Shown one piece after another: positions 9,193-18,183 of a stretch of DNA of 64,000 bases. The stretch comes from Defluviitaleaceae bacterium (lineage in GTDB: Bacteria; Bacillota; Clostridia; Lachnospirales; UBA5962), in contig WRBA01000006.1 of the NCBI GenBank assembly GCA_009779915.1, forward strand, positions 1 to 64,000. Reading direction: 5' to 3'. Position numbers and translations under genes: made by a program. Numbering within the stretch: position 1 is the stretch's first letter; each line of letters opens with the position of its first letter. The notes beneath the pieces are model-generated. The model saw only the letters and a program-made list of their open reading frames with translations, was not told the DNA's origin and did no database searches.

Positions 9193-9356
9193 TTTATATC
9201 CTCCGTGTTTAAAACTGTAATGTTAGAAGCATAATTTAACTACAGTATAAGGCATTTTAGCAAAAATGGCAAATCTGTAAATAAATTTTTAATATTCTAT
9301 AAATAAATATGTAATCAATTGACGATTTAAGGTATAAATGGTATCCTTTACAAAGT

Positions 9357-9438
9357 ATATGGCAACAGTGCATAACCTAAGTTGAAGCAAAAAGCGGCAA
9401 AAAAATTGTCTGAAACTAGTTATGCACCATTGCCATAT
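9357..9438. repeat. family A MITE-like element, complete copy
   Basis: An 82-bp element with 20-bp terminal inverted repeats matching at 18 positions: ATATGGCAACAGTGCATAAC at 9357-9376 and the complement of 9419-9438. The interior contains AGTTGAAGCAAAAAGCGGC and AAAAAAATTGTCTGAAAC. Further copies lie at 36249-36450 (interrupted), 46710-46791 and 57931-57969 (one end only). The rest of the 300-bp gap between the HD gene and the lipoprotein gene is AT-rich and shows nothing else. Confidence 0.85.
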
Positions 9439-9491
9439 AGAAATCCGAACAAAATAGTAACAAAAGTCATACAATTTTAGAGGTGAAACTG

Positions 9492-10226
9492 ATGAAAAAG
9501 TTTATTAAAATTATATTTGTAACAACTATATGTCTTTTGCTTGTAACCCTTGCGGCTTGTGGCAGAAATGAGGAAACGGCGGAAAATGCACCACATCAAG
9601 GGATGGTTATTGATCCGGGTGCGCCGGGGCAGCCGGTGGAACTTATACCGGTTCCGCCGGAAGAATATAGGGATATTGAATGGCCTATATCAGGCTTTTA
9701 TTTCACTTTAACTGACGAAGAGCAGGCTGTTTATGAAAGGTTTTTAGCGGAGCTTTCCACAGATGTGTTCGAAGGGCTTTCTCCTATATCTGTGGCGAAA
9801 ATATCCATTGAGGCAGGTATTAACGGCGAATGGGAAGCGGAATTTTACTCTTTTAGTCAAGATGGTTTGGAACGGACAAAAGATGAATGGCGTCAAATGC
9901 ACGAGCGGGATATTGTAATGTTTGATATTTATACACGGAGGATACAGGCCAATTGGATGTTCCCTTTTATTGACTATGCGGTAGTTTTGGAACGGGGGAA
10001 TATGGCTACACTTGTATTCCACGCTGCGCCTGACCCTGAGGTTGAGCCTGAGTTTCACTTTGTTGACACTATCACGGCATTTTCCCTTATAAGAAACGAC
10101 AGGGGCATTTGGGAGGTTCTTTTTAGACCTACTTCCATAAGCGACGAATTAATGACGGAGCTTGAGGGCATGGCACCGGAATTGACACAAGCCTGGTATG
10201 AGCTTGTGGAAAGAATAGGCTTATGA
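9492..10226 (+). CDS. secreted lipoprotein of unknown function
   Basis: 244 aa. The N terminus is a lipoprotein signal peptide: MKKFIK, a hydrophobic stretch, then lipobox LAAC with lipidated Cys23. The mature part is acidic, starts with a Pro/Gly-rich linker, and resembles no family I can name. The ATG at 9492 is chosen over the in-frame GTG at 9483 because GAGGTG is its ribosome site. It overlaps maf by 4 bp (ATGA), so the two are co-translated. Confidence 0.8.
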   Translation: MKKFIKIIFVTTICLLLVTLAACGRNEETAENAPHQGMVIDPGAPGQPVELIPVPPEEYRDIEWPISGFYFTLTDEEQAVYERFLAELSTDVFEGLSPISVAKISIEAGINGEWEAEFYSFSQDGLERTKDEWRQMHERDIVMFDIYTRRIQANWMFPFIDYAVVLERGNMATLVFHAAPDPEVEPEFHFVDTITAFSLIRNDRGIWEVLFRPTSISDELMTELEGMAPELTQAWYELVERIGL

Positions 10227-10822
10227 GCAAATTAATATTAGCCTCTGTTTCCAAACGGCGGCAGGAAATACTTAAAAATACAGGCTATGAATTTGATATA
10301 ATTGTGCCGGATGTGGACGAGGATTCTTTAGGGGAGCTTGCTCCCTCTAAGCTGGTTGTGGAGCTTGCGAAGCTTAAAGCCTGCGAGGTTATATCCAAAG
10401 CCCCTAAAGACGCTGTTATTTTGGCGGCGGATACGGTGGTGTTTTTTAAGGGTACCGTATTAGGCAAACCTAAAGATAAGACCCATGCCCAATCTATGCT
10501 TGAAGCATTAAGCGGCAATATGCATCATGTTTATACCGGCGTGTGTATATGCGATAGGGCAAACAATAATGAAATAAGCTTTTGCGAGAAAGCCGCGGTG
10601 CATATGTCACCAATGAAAAAAGAAGAGATTGATGCCTATATCGAAACCGGTCAGCCTATGGATAAGGCGGGAAGTTACGGCATACAAGGACCCGGGGGAC
10701 TATTCGTATCCGGTATAGAAGGTGACTTTTTTGCCGTATGCGGGCTGCCTGTAAACAGGGTTTATAATGCTCTTAAGGATATGGGGATTTATCCTAAGAT
10801 GAAAAACACAGATTATATTTAG
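10223..10822 (+). CDS. maf: Maf-family nucleotide pyrophosphatase
   Basis: 199 aa. Carries the family hallmarks: the N-terminal LASVSKRRQEIL motif (phosphate binding), ADTVV with the metal-binding Asp (about residue 72), and GKPKD. Maf/YhdE enzymes hydrolyse dTTP/UTP or modified nucleotides and have been linked to septum formation. Its place just before mreBCD is the common clostridial and bacillar arrangement. A terminator and about 300 bp of other DNA separate it from mreB. Confidence 0.93.
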   Translation: MSKLILASVSKRRQEILKNTGYEFDIIVPDVDEDSLGELAPSKLVVELAKLKACEVISKAPKDAVILAADTVVFFKGTVLGKPKDKTHAQSMLEALSGNMHHVYTGVCICDRANNNEISFCEKAAVHMSPMKKEEIDAYIETGQPMDKAGSYGIQGPGGLFVSGIEGDFFAVCGLPVNRVYNALKDMGIYPKMKNTDYI

Positions 10823-10910
10823 TTTTGCAGTCATACCGCCAAAAGCGGTTAATTTGGCTCGTAAAATTCGTTAAAAACCGTCACAGCGAACGATGGCAGC
10901 TTTTAACGGC

Positions 10911-10936
10911 AAGCCTGCTTGTCAGGCTTTTTTTCT
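10911..10936 (+). terminator. Rho-independent terminator after maf
   Basis: AAGCCTG and CAGGCTT form a 7-bp stem with a 5-nt loop, followed by a run of T with one C. Just upstream (about 10870-10909) is another imperfect hairpin, GTTAAAA...TTTTAAC, of a type seen in other gaps of this window. Confidence 0.85.
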
Positions 10937-11071
10937 TTTCTTAATAATTCTTTAAACAAAGGGGCAATGCAGGCTATTGTAATTAAATGCCAAAAGGTGT
11001 ATTATTAAATGCGGAGGAAAATTGGAAATTGATAATATATCTTTCTGACAAAATAATGAAACAATGTTTAT

Positions 11072-11092
11072 TTTTACCAAATCAAGGTAAAA
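11072..11092. promoter_or_regulatory. small palindrome upstream of mreB
   Basis: TTTTACC and GGTAAAA are exact inverted repeats with a 7-nt spacer, 57 bp before the mreB start in an AT-rich stretch. It could be an operator or part of the mreB promoter region; no regulator can be named. The rest of the 10937-11148 gap shows nothing definite. Confidence 0.3.
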
Positions 11093-11148
11093 TAAAATAG
11101 ATAGAGACTAAAGAGGATGTTTAATCAGGAAAGACTTAGGAGGAACTC

Positions 11149-12177
11149 ATGTTTTCAAGAGACTTAGGTATAGACCTTGGCACGGCAAACACATTAGTTT
11201 TTATGCGCAACAAGGGGGTTGTGGTAAACGAGCCTTCTGTTGTGGCTGTTAATACGGCAACATCGGAAGTTATGGCTGTAGGAGATGCCGCAAAAGAAAT
11301 GATAGGGCGTACTCCAGGCAATATTGTGGCAATAAGACCTATGAAAGATGGGGTTATTGCGGATTTCGAATCAACTAAGGCCATGCTTAAATATTTCATA
11401 CAAAAAGCTTGTCCGCCATCTGTTTTTGCCCCCAGACCAAGGGTTGTTTTATGTGTACCTTCAGGGGTTACAGAGGTTGAAAAAAGGGCTGTTGAGGAAA
11501 GCGCAATAGCAGCAGGTGCCAAAGCAAGGAACGCATTTTTAATTGAGGAGCCTATGGCTGCGGCGATTGGCGCAGGGCTTCCTATTGAGGATCCTATGGG
11601 CAGTATGGTTGTGGATATTGGCGGCGGTACAAGTGAAGTTGCCGTAATATCTTTAGGCGGCATTGTTACAAGCAAGTCTCTTCGTGTTGCGGGGGATGAT
11701 TTGGACGATGCAATAGTAAATTTTATTAAAAAAGAGTATTCTCTTGCCATAGGTGAGCGAAGCGCCGAGGATATAAAGATAACCATAGGCTGTGTTTTTG
11801 AGCCGGATCCGACTTGTTCGATGGATATACGAGGGCGTGATCTTATAACAGGATTACCCAAAACTATAGTGCTTAATTCCATTGAAGTGAAGAGGGCTAT
11901 TGATGAGCCTGTTATGTCCATAATAGATGCTATTAAATTTACTCTTGAAAAAACTCCGCCGGAGCTTGCCTCAGACGTTATGGAGTCGGGGATAATGCTT
12001 ACGGGAGGGGGGGCACTTTTGGCAGGTTTGGACAAACTTATTTCATATGAAACCGGTATACCCGTTCATGTGGCTGATCAGCCGCTAAACTGCGTGGCGA
12101 TTGGCACCGGGCTTGTACTTGAACATTTGGAGGCATTGAAGAGCGTCCTTGTAACGCCTAAGAAATTGAATGTTTAG
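11149..12177 (+). CDS. mreB: rod-shape determining actin MreB
   Basis: 342 aa. Starts [18 protein letters not shown] (actin phosphate-1 motif) and has the phosphate-2 motif [15 protein letters not shown] (about 160-174) and the adenosine motif [13 protein letters not shown] near residue 290. MreB filaments guide the elongasome (MreC, MreD, RodA, PBP2) along the lateral wall. It has an AGGAGG site 5 nt from the ATG and begins the shape-division cluster. Confidence 0.96.
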   Translation: MFSRDLGIDLGTANTLVFMRNKGVVVNEPSVVAVNTATSEVMAVGDAAKEMIGRTPGNIVAIRPMKDGVIADFESTKAMLKYFIQKACPPSVFAPRPRVVLCVPSGVTEVEKRAVEESAIAAGAKARNAFLIEEPMAAAIGAGLPIEDPMGSMVVDIGGGTSEVAVISLGGIVTSKSLRVAGDDLDDAIVNFIKKEYSLAIGERSAEDIKITIGCVFEPDPTCSMDIRGRDLITGLPKTIVLNSIEVKRAIDEPVMSIIDAIKFTLEKTPPELASDVMESGIMLTGGGALLAGLDKLISYETGIPVHVADQPLNCVAIGTGLVLEHLEALKSVLVTPKKLNV

Positions 12178-12186
12178 GTCTAGGGC

Positions 12187-12336
12187 GGTGATGCTGTTGT
12201 CGTTCAAATACTTTGAATGGCACAGCCTTCAAAGTGTTTGAACGATGCAGCGGATGTATGAATCGGCTTGCACTATGCACTACGTGCGGTCTGCGGACAC
12301 CACGCCTTCGGCGCAGTAGAGTCTGCGACGCTTAAA
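12187..12336. repeat. family G hairpin block between mreB and mreC
   Basis: A 17-bp arm hairpin at 12201-12244 (CGTTCAAATACTTTGAA and its complement, with one G-T wobble) is followed by GAATCGGCTTGCA and by the conserved end GTCTGCGACGCTTAAA at 12321-12336. The same end recurs at 18108-18122, 19397-19410 and, inverted, 48874-48888. No coding sequence is seen in this gap. Confidence 0.6.
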
Positions 12337-12366
12337 CCCTGCTAAGAGGGTCGAGGAATAAGATAT

Positions 12367-13257
12367 ATGAACATTTTAATACAAAGGAAAAAGACAATAT
12401 TTGCCTTGACTGCGCTGTTGTGCATAGCTATGAGTGTGGTTACGCTTAATTTTAGGCGGCCTACATTTTTTGAAAATATGCTGCTTTTTGTAATATCACC
12501 GGCTCAGGACGGGGTTACGAGTATAACAGGGTGGCTTGAGGGGCAGATTGATTTTGTTTCTAATATGCATGAACTTGAGCGGACAAACCAAAGGCTTTTG
12601 GAAGAAAATCAAAGAATGCGGCTGGAGCTTGCCCATTTAGAAATGCTTGAGAGAGAGAATGAAAGACTTACAACTCAAATTGGGCTGGTGTCAAATTATC
12701 CGGCACTTGATTTGGAGTTTGCCAATGTAATAGCTTCGGATTTTAATAATTGGAGCAGTCACTTTCTTATAAACAGAGGTACAAATAATGGAATATTGGA
12801 AAATATGGCAATAGTTGCTGACGGCGGGCTTGTAGGCCGTGTTCATAGGGCTTATGCAAGGAGTGCCCTTGTGGTTCCGATTATTGATGATACATCTGCT
12901 GTCAGTGCTCAAATAAGGCGTACAGGTGAATTTGGTTTTGCCAGAGGGGATATACGCTTGTGGGAGCAAGGATTTATACGTATGGAAAATATTGACGCAG
13001 ACGCGGATGTACTTGAAAATGATGAGATTATAACCTCAACATTAGGCGAAATATACCCTCACGGCATAACTATAGGACATGTCAGGGAGATACATATGGA
13101 TCCCGGCGGTCTTACAAAGCATGCCATAATACAGCCTGTGGTTGATTTTAGGCAGCTTTCTGTGGTTAAAATTGTTATAAATTCTTTGGAGTCGCCTCTT
13201 TTGCCCGGATATTATGATGATATTGACGATGTTGATACGGAAGAGGAAGAAGAATAG
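12367..13257 (+). CDS. mreC: rod-shape determining protein MreC
   Basis: 296 aa. N-terminal membrane helix (about 10-30), a coiled coil at about 58-105 (ELERTNQRLLEENQRM onward), then the double beta-barrel with the family motif DGGLVGRV near residue 155. The very acidic tail ends DTEEEEE. It links MreB to the outer elongasome parts. It lies 190 bp after mreB; the gap holds a family G repeat. Confidence 0.92.
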   Translation: MNILIQRKKTIFALTALLCIAMSVVTLNFRRPTFFENMLLFVISPAQDGVTSITGWLEGQIDFVSNMHELERTNQRLLEENQRMRLELAHLEMLERENERLTTQIGLVSNYPALDLEFANVIASDFNNWSSHFLINRGTNNGILENMAIVADGGLVGRVHRAYARSALVVPIIDDTSAVSAQIRRTGEFGFARGDIRLWEQGFIRMENIDADADVLENDEIITSTLGEIYPHGITIGHVREIHMDPGGLTKHAIIQPVVDFRQLSVVKIVINSLESPLLPGYYDDIDDVDTEEEEE

Positions 13258-13447
13258 GTTAAAATACACTTTTAGTGTCCTGAATGGCGGCTTTGAAATT
13301 GCTGTGCAATTTATCTACGCTCTACACAAGGGAGAGTTTTCTTACTACCCCTCGCAAATTGATACTAAAGTGTCATCAGCCTGTGGCTCTCCGGTGTATC
13401 GCTGCAGGGTCTTAACTAACTTAGCCAAGGAGAGCCGAACCTTGCAC
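13258..13447. other. non-coding start of the 1-kb mreC-mreD gap
   Basis: No credible gene is seen. A 127-codon plus-strand reading frame that begins inside mreC and runs to 13597 has no ribosome site and no family resemblance, and crosses repeats, so it is treated as chance. The stretch has short inverted segments (for example around GGCTCTCCGG and GGAGAGCC) like other repeat-filled gaps. Confidence 0.5.
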
Positions 13448-13792
13448 GCCCATAGCGCAAAAAATTTGATTAATCTTTATTTTCCTCCTCGGGCTGGTCG
13501 TTCCAAATACGAACCCCTTTGGGTTCATATTTGGAACTGCTCGCCCAAGCATCCCGGTGGGCTGGGTGCCCACCGTCGTCCTCAAATTTTGCTATAGTGA
13601 ATAAATTTTAAAGCACTAAATGAGCTTGCTCATTTTGCTGTTTTAAAGTTTATGAACGCCCCGAAATTCGTGCATTTCTTTGAGTGCATCGTAGATGCAC
13701 GAATGTAAGCAAAATGTACGAGTTATCGAGGCTCGTTTAAGACCATTTTGGTCTTAAACGACTATAAATGCAAATTTTTTGCGGCTATGGGT
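13448..13792. repeat. family F outer inverted-repeat element holding a family B copy
   Basis: The ends GCCCATAGCGCAAAAAATTTG (13448-13468) and the complement at 13771-13792 match apart from one extra base. Between them is a GC-richer block (about 13495-13580, with hairpins such as GGTTCATATTTGGAAC) and the whole family B copy at 13593-13765. This suggests an element hit by a second one. Confidence 0.6.
13593..13765. repeat. family B hairpin element, copy 1
   Basis: About 173 bp, beginning TATAGTGAATAAATTTTAAAG and ending CTTAAACGACTAT. Contains a conserved head (to GTTTATGAACG), a variable hairpin (arms TTCGTGCAT and ATGCACGAA) and a final hairpin (TTTAAGACC and GGTCTTAAA). Other copies: 36287-36432 and, inverted and diverged, 21309-21455. 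Confidence 0.8.
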
Positions 13793-13858
13793 CTTCGAGT
13801 TTTGCGGATGGAATTTTTGAAACCGCCGCGAAAGAGGACGCAGCCTTACCGTAGTAAG

Positions 13859-13979
13859 GCAAACGACATTGAGAAACGTGATTGGGAAAGCGCGGCCCAA
13901 AAGAAGTTGGGGTAGGTGCTTTTGGGTAAAACCGAAGGTTTTAGCGCGCTACCGAATCACGATTTCGAAAGTCGTTTGC
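13859..13979. repeat. family D inverted-repeat element, copy 1
   Basis: The core CAAACGAC...GTCGTTTG is 119 bp and its ends pair imperfectly over about 24 bp (CAAACGAC...CGTGATT against AATCACG...GTCGTTTG). It is about 94% identical, with 7 differences and no gaps, to 27346-27464. Such high identity between two non-coding copies implies recent movement or copying. Confidence 0.88.
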
Positions 13980-14010
13980 TATAAGGCAAGGACAATGACA
14001 AAGGCGGGGC

Positions 14011-14200
14011 TATAGTGAAATTACTTCAAAATGGTAACAGAAAAACGCAGGTATTTTTTTGTAGATTGAGGAAACGGGTTCCCGGCATACTCAAAGGTAT
14101 GGCGGGGTTCCTGAGCCGCCATAGCGGGCGCTCTCCCTTTGACGATAAGATACCAAAAAATAACAAGTTTTTGTTACTGTTTTGAGGTTATTTTACTATA
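14011..14200. repeat. family C inverted-repeat element
   Basis: A 190-bp block whose ends pair over about 33 bp with a few mismatches: TATAGTGAAATTACTTCAAA at the left against the complement of TTTGAGGTTATTTTACTATA at the right. The left end resembles the head of family B (TATAGTGA). It closes the repeat-filled 1-kb gap between mreC and mreD. Confidence 0.75.
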
Positions 14201-14270
14201 TAATTCCACCACAAAACCGCGCATTGTTCGACTCTCCTTGACCTAATATTGCATTTTGCGAAAGGTTATT

Positions 14271-14783
14271 ATGAGAATATTAACGATTTTTATAATGATT
14301 TTTATAAGCTTTATTCTTCAATCTACTATTTTTGAATATGTGGAGTTTTTTGGCATAAGACCGAATATAATCCTTATTGCAGTGGCTTCTGTTGCGCTGC
14401 TGCGCTCTGATATAGAAGGGGCTGTAACCGGATTTTTTGCAGGTCTTTTGCAAGATATTGTATTTGGATGGGCAATCGGTCTTAACGCTCTTTTATATAT
14501 GTGCATTGGGGCTGCTTGCGGTAAGCCCTTTAAAGATTTTTATCGTGAAAATTATTTATTGCCCATATTTTTAGTGGCAGGGGCTACGGTTTTTTATGAA
14601 TTTGGGATTTTTACAGCGACTTTTCTTTTTAGAGGGCGGCTGGACATGCTATATTATATCCAGCGGATTATAGTACCATCCATTGCATACAATGCTTTTT
14701 TGGCTTTTCCCATATATCGTATAATATACAGTGTAAATAAGTCCTTAGAAAACAAAGAACGAGCCGGAAGGAGGTTTTACTAA
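14271..14783 (+). CDS. mreD: rod-shape determining protein MreD
   Basis: 170 aa, very hydrophobic with about five membrane helices and the MreD-like pattern SFILQSTIFEY...RPNIILIAVASVALLR near the N terminus. It is a membrane component of the elongasome. The ATG at 14271 is preferred to a TTG at 14256; both have weak ribosome sites (AAAGG). The stop abuts the mrdA start with no gap. Confidence 0.85.
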   Translation: MRILTIFIMIFISFILQSTIFEYVEFFGIRPNIILIAVASVALLRSDIEGAVTGFFAGLLQDIVFGWAIGLNALLYMCIGAACGKPFKDFYRENYLLPIFLVAGATVFYEFGIFTATFLFRGRLDMLYYIQRIIVPSIAYNAFLAFPIYRIIYSVNKSLENKERAGRRFY

Positions 14784-17378
14784 ATGGCCAAGAAAATATT
14801 TGGAAATATTATAGCTTTTTTTACAAACCGTCTCCTTATAATTTTTGTAGGTATTTGCATTATGTTTTATATATTGACTGTGGAGCTTTTTAGTTTGCAG
14901 ATAATAGAAGGTGAGAGGCATCTTGAGCTTTTGTCTACAAATATAGCCAGAGAGATAAGCCTGAGTGCTCAAAGAGGCAATATATACGACCGTTTGGGCA
15001 GACCGCTGGCTGTTAATCAATTTGCTTATTCGGTTACGATAAACCCAAGTATCTTAATGCCTATTGAAGAACTTAATGAGGTTATACTTGAACTTATGCG
15101 TCTACTGGAGCGCAATGGTGAAACTTTTATAGATGATTTGCCTATTTCGATGGAGGAGCCGTTTGAGTTTACATTCCTAAATTTAACAAGACAGATACAT
15201 TGGGTTGGACATAGAGGTATGGATCTTGTTCCAAGGAGGAATATAAATTTATCTACCCCTGAAGGTATTGCCCAAATTGACGAGCTTGCCGCCGCTATGA
15301 CCGCGGAGGAGGCTATTAATGAGCTTAGGAGAAGATGGCGGATACCTGAGGAGCTTTCAAACAGGGAAGCCAGGAATATAATCTCAATCCGTTCTAAAAT
15401 GTTTTTGGTGCGCTTCCAAGGGTTTCAACCTATTGAGCTTGCTCAAAATGTGAGTTTAGAGACGGTGACTCAAATTATGGAAGACCCGGAGCGGTTTAGA
15501 AGCCTTGATGTGCAAAAAAATGCCATGCGATACTATCCTGAAGGACGGTATTTAGCCCATATAGTAGGCTATGTAGGGCGTATTAATGCCGAAGAGCTTG
15601 AAATGATGGCTCATTTAGGTTATGCCCCTCACGATATAATAGGCAAAACAGGTATAGAGCTTGCTTTTGAATCTAATTTAAGAGGTGCGGACGGTTCTCT
15701 TACAGTTACTATTGACCCTTGGGGCAGAAGGGTCTCAGACGTGCTTGACAGTCGTGTTGAGCCTCGCCAAGGGGATAATATATTTCTAAGTGTGGATGCG
15801 GCACTCCAGCGGCAAAGCTATTATCTTGCGAAAGAAATATTGACAGAGATTATAATCGGCCGTCTTACAAATCCTGCTCAGGATGTTCATTCGATTACGG
15901 CAAGGGATGTACTTGCATCTTTAGTGGCTGCAAATAATATTTCTCCAAGGGAGATATTTGAATCGGAGCCGGGAAGCGCAAGCTTTAGTGTATATGCCTA
16001 TGTTATGAGAACTAACCCTGAGGCAACCATAGCACAAAATGCCGACAGACGTGAAGTTAATCAAATTATAGCCCAAGGTATTGAAGATGGGGATATTGCC
16101 CTGTCCACTATTTTGTTGGTTTTATGGGAGCAAGGTATTATAACGGGCAGCACTTATTATGCGGAGCGTATAAGAAATGGGTGGATAACCCCTACTCAAG
16201 TAATTGTTGAGAAAATGCAGGAAGGGGAAATTACACCGGCAATGACAAATATTGACCCTGCTACCGCATCTTTAGTTGTTGTGGATGTTAGGACGGGAGG
16301 TATATTGGCGGCGGTTTCTTATCCTTCATTTGATACAAATGAGTTTATGAATAATACAAACGAGTTGTTTCCAAGGCTTAATAACGACCCGACTTCGCCC
16401 ATGATAAACCGCCCTTTTTCAGAGGAACAGCCTCCGGGATCAAGTTTTAAAATGGCTTCAGCTATTGCAGGGCTTGAGAGCGGTATAATAAACGCTAACT
16501 CAACAGTTTATGACGGCGTTGTTTTTACAAGAGCCGGAAGACCTTATGCGCGCTGCCACAACCGTTTTGGCTGCGGGCATGTTGGTGTTGTTGAGGCAAT
16601 CGGAGTCAGCTGCAATTATTTCTTCTTTGATACTTTTTACAGACTGGGTAATGCAAGGGATAATAATACATTACACTCTATAGGTACTCTAAACAGATTT
16701 ATGTCATTGCTTACTTTTGATGAGCCTACAGGGGTGGAAATTGGTGAGGCAAACAGAGCCAGGGGAAAATCCCCTTTAAATATGGCAACTCCTGAGCTTA
16801 AATATCTGAGATTTTCAGGTGATTTGCGAGAAAACCCTAATTGGCTGGACGGAAATACCACACATGCGGTAATAGGGCAAGGCTTTAACAGTTATACTCC
16901 GGCGGTAATGGCGAGATATACGGCAATTTTAGCTACCAGAGGAGAGCGGACTAATTTTAGTCTCCTTAACCGTATAGTTACAGAAAATGAAGTGTTGGAG
17001 CGTGTACCTGTCCGATCGTCTATAGGCAGTGAAATATCCGATAGGACATGGGATTTAATACATGACGGGATGCGTAATACGATAATCGGTCCCAGGGGAA
17101 CGGCAAGAAATATTTTTGCAGGCTTTCCTATACCAATAGGAGGCAAAACGGGAACGGCCGAACATGGTTTAGGCGGCCGCCCGGATCATACAACTTTTTC
17201 GGCATTCGCGCCTTTCGACAACCCTGAGATAGCTATTTATGTTATGATCCCATTTAGTGACGCAAGGACTATGCCTTCTCCGGCTACGGTTCTTGCCAGA
17301 AGGGTTTTGGAAGCTTATTTTAAGTTTGATTCGGGAATAGAGGAGCCTATACCTGTTAATACATTTAGTGTACAGTAA
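14784..17378 (+). CDS. mrdA: penicillin-binding protein 2 (elongasome transpeptidase)
   Basis: 864 aa, a class B PBP. One membrane helix (about 16-38), the N-terminal dimerisation region with the QRGNIYDRLGRPLA motif (about 61-76), and a transpeptidase domain with nucleophile Ser553 in SSFK, SCN at 609-611 and KTG at 788-790. The family is often 600-750 aa; the extra length includes an insert at about 375-480 between the pedestal and the transpeptidase domain. It cross-links lateral-wall peptidoglycan together with RodA. AGGAGG precedes the ATG. Confidence 0.93.
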   Translation: MAKKIFGNIIAFFTNRLLIIFVGICIMFYILTVELFSLQIIEGERHLELLSTNIAREISLSAQRGNIYDRLGRPLAVNQFAYSVTINPSILMPIEELNEVILELMRLLERNGETFIDDLPISMEEPFEFTFLNLTRQIHWVGHRGMDLVPRRNINLSTPEGIAQIDELAAAMTAEEAINELRRRWRIPEELSNREARNIISIRSKMFLVRFQGFQPIELAQNVSLETVTQIMEDPERFRSLDVQKNAMRYYPEGRYLAHIVGYVGRINAEELEMMAHLGYAPHDIIGKTGIELAFESNLRGADGSLTVTIDPWGRRVSDVLDSRVEPRQGDNIFLSVDAALQRQSYYLAKEILTEIIIGRLTNPAQDVHSITARDVLASLVAANNISPREIFESEPGSASFSVYAYVMRTNPEATIAQNADRREVNQIIAQGIEDGDIALSTILLVLWEQGIITGSTYYAERIRNGWITPTQVIVEKMQEGEITPAMTNIDPATASLVVVDVRTGGILAAVSYPSFDTNEFMNNTNELFPRLNNDPTSPMINRPFSEEQPPGSSFKMASAIAGLESGIINANSTVYDGVVFTRAGRPYARCHNRFGCGHVGVVEAIGVSCNYFFFDTFYRLGNARDNNTLHSIGTLNRFMSLLTFDEPTGVEIGEANRARGKSPLNMATPELKYLRFSGDLRENPNWLDGNTTHAVIGQGFNSYTPAVMARYTAILATRGERTNFSLLNRIVTENEVLERVPVRSSIGSEISDRTWDLIHDGMRNTIIGPRGTARNIFAGFPIPIGGKTGTAEHGLGGRPDHTTFSAFAPFDNPEIAIYVMIPFSDARTMPSPATVLARRVLEAYFKFDSGIEEPIPVNTFSVQ

Positions 17379-17394
17379 GAGGGAGTCAAAAGAT

Positions 17395-18060
17395 ATGGAT
17401 AAAGCTAATAAAGTTTATTTCAAAGCCACAAAAGACAATATTATTGTTATGCTTGATGATGAGATGAAATTTGATGAATTGAAAGCATCTCTAATCCTTA
17501 AGGCCAAGGACGCAAGGAAGTTTTTTGGTGATTTAAGCGCATCCGTTGTTTTTCGCGGGCGCGATTTGACTTCCAGGGAAGAGGCTGTACTTGTTGATAT
17601 AATTGAAAGTGAAACTAATCTTAAAGTATATGTGACAGAGGAAGATGAGGAAGACAACAAAGCTCAAGCCAAGGAAGATGATGCAGGGGATATATCAAAA
17701 TTTATAAAAGATCAGAGGATGGAGGGGGCTGTTTTTCACAACGGATCCTTGCGTTCGGGTATGAAAATTGAAACCCAAGGAAGTGTAGTAATAATAGGAG
17801 ATGTAAACCCCGGAGGTGAAATTACAGCCGGAGGCAATATAGTTGTCCTTGGTGCGCTAAAGGGGCTGGCACATGCCGGAGCCTATGGGAACAGCAAGGC
17901 TTTTGTAGCGGCGCTGGCTCTTTTGCCTGTTCAGATTAGAATTGCTGATATGATAACCATAGTGGCGGACGAGGTTGAAAAACAGAAGAAGGAAGGAAAC
18001 GTTGTGCCTTCTTATGCGTACATAAGGAAAGAGAAAATTTGTATAGAGCCGCTTTTATGA
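17395..18060 (+). CDS. minC: septum-site inhibitor MinC
   Basis: 221 aa. The N-terminal FtsZ-inhibiting domain (about 1-95) is followed by an acidic linker and the C-terminal beta-helix, with the family pattern GSLRSGMKIETQGSVVIIGD followed by VNPGGEITAGGNIVVLG. It blocks Z-ring assembly away from midcell when recruited by MinD. The ATG at 17395 has AGAGGGAG upstream; an earlier GTG overlapping mrdA lacks such a site. Confidence 0.92.
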   Translation: MDKANKVYFKATKDNIIVMLDDEMKFDELKASLILKAKDARKFFGDLSASVVFRGRDLTSREEAVLVDIIESETNLKVYVTEEDEEDNKAQAKEDDAGDISKFIKDQRMEGAVFHNGSLRSGMKIETQGSVVIIGDVNPGGEITAGGNIVVLGALKGLAHAGAYGNSKAFVAALALLPVQIRIADMITIVADEVEKQKKEGNVVPSYAYIRKEKICIEPLL

Positions 18061-18183
18061 TGTCGTTTGAATAAAAATGGAGCAGAACTCACCTTGCAGA
18101 TATAAAGTCTGTGACACTAAAATCTCATTCAACGAAGAGTAACCGCTTCAGCGGTTTACGATAGTTAAGGAGGACTTTTTAAA
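18061..18183. repeat. family G block between minC and minD
   Basis: A 123-bp gap carries ATTCAAACGAC-like and TCATTCAACGA arms, the conserved end motif GTCTGTGACACTAAA at 18108-18122, and a small hairpin ACCGCTTCAGCGGT at about 18150-18163. The minD ribosome site AAGGAGG follows. No gene is seen. Confidence 0.45.

Noticed and set aside
11136-12035. A 299-codon minus-strand frame within mreB
   Set aside because: Shadow of mreB; MreB motifs and a strong ribosome site are on the plus strand.
13214-13597. A 127-codon plus-strand frame after mreC
   Set aside because: It starts inside mreC, has no ribosome site or family resemblance, and runs through repeat DNA.
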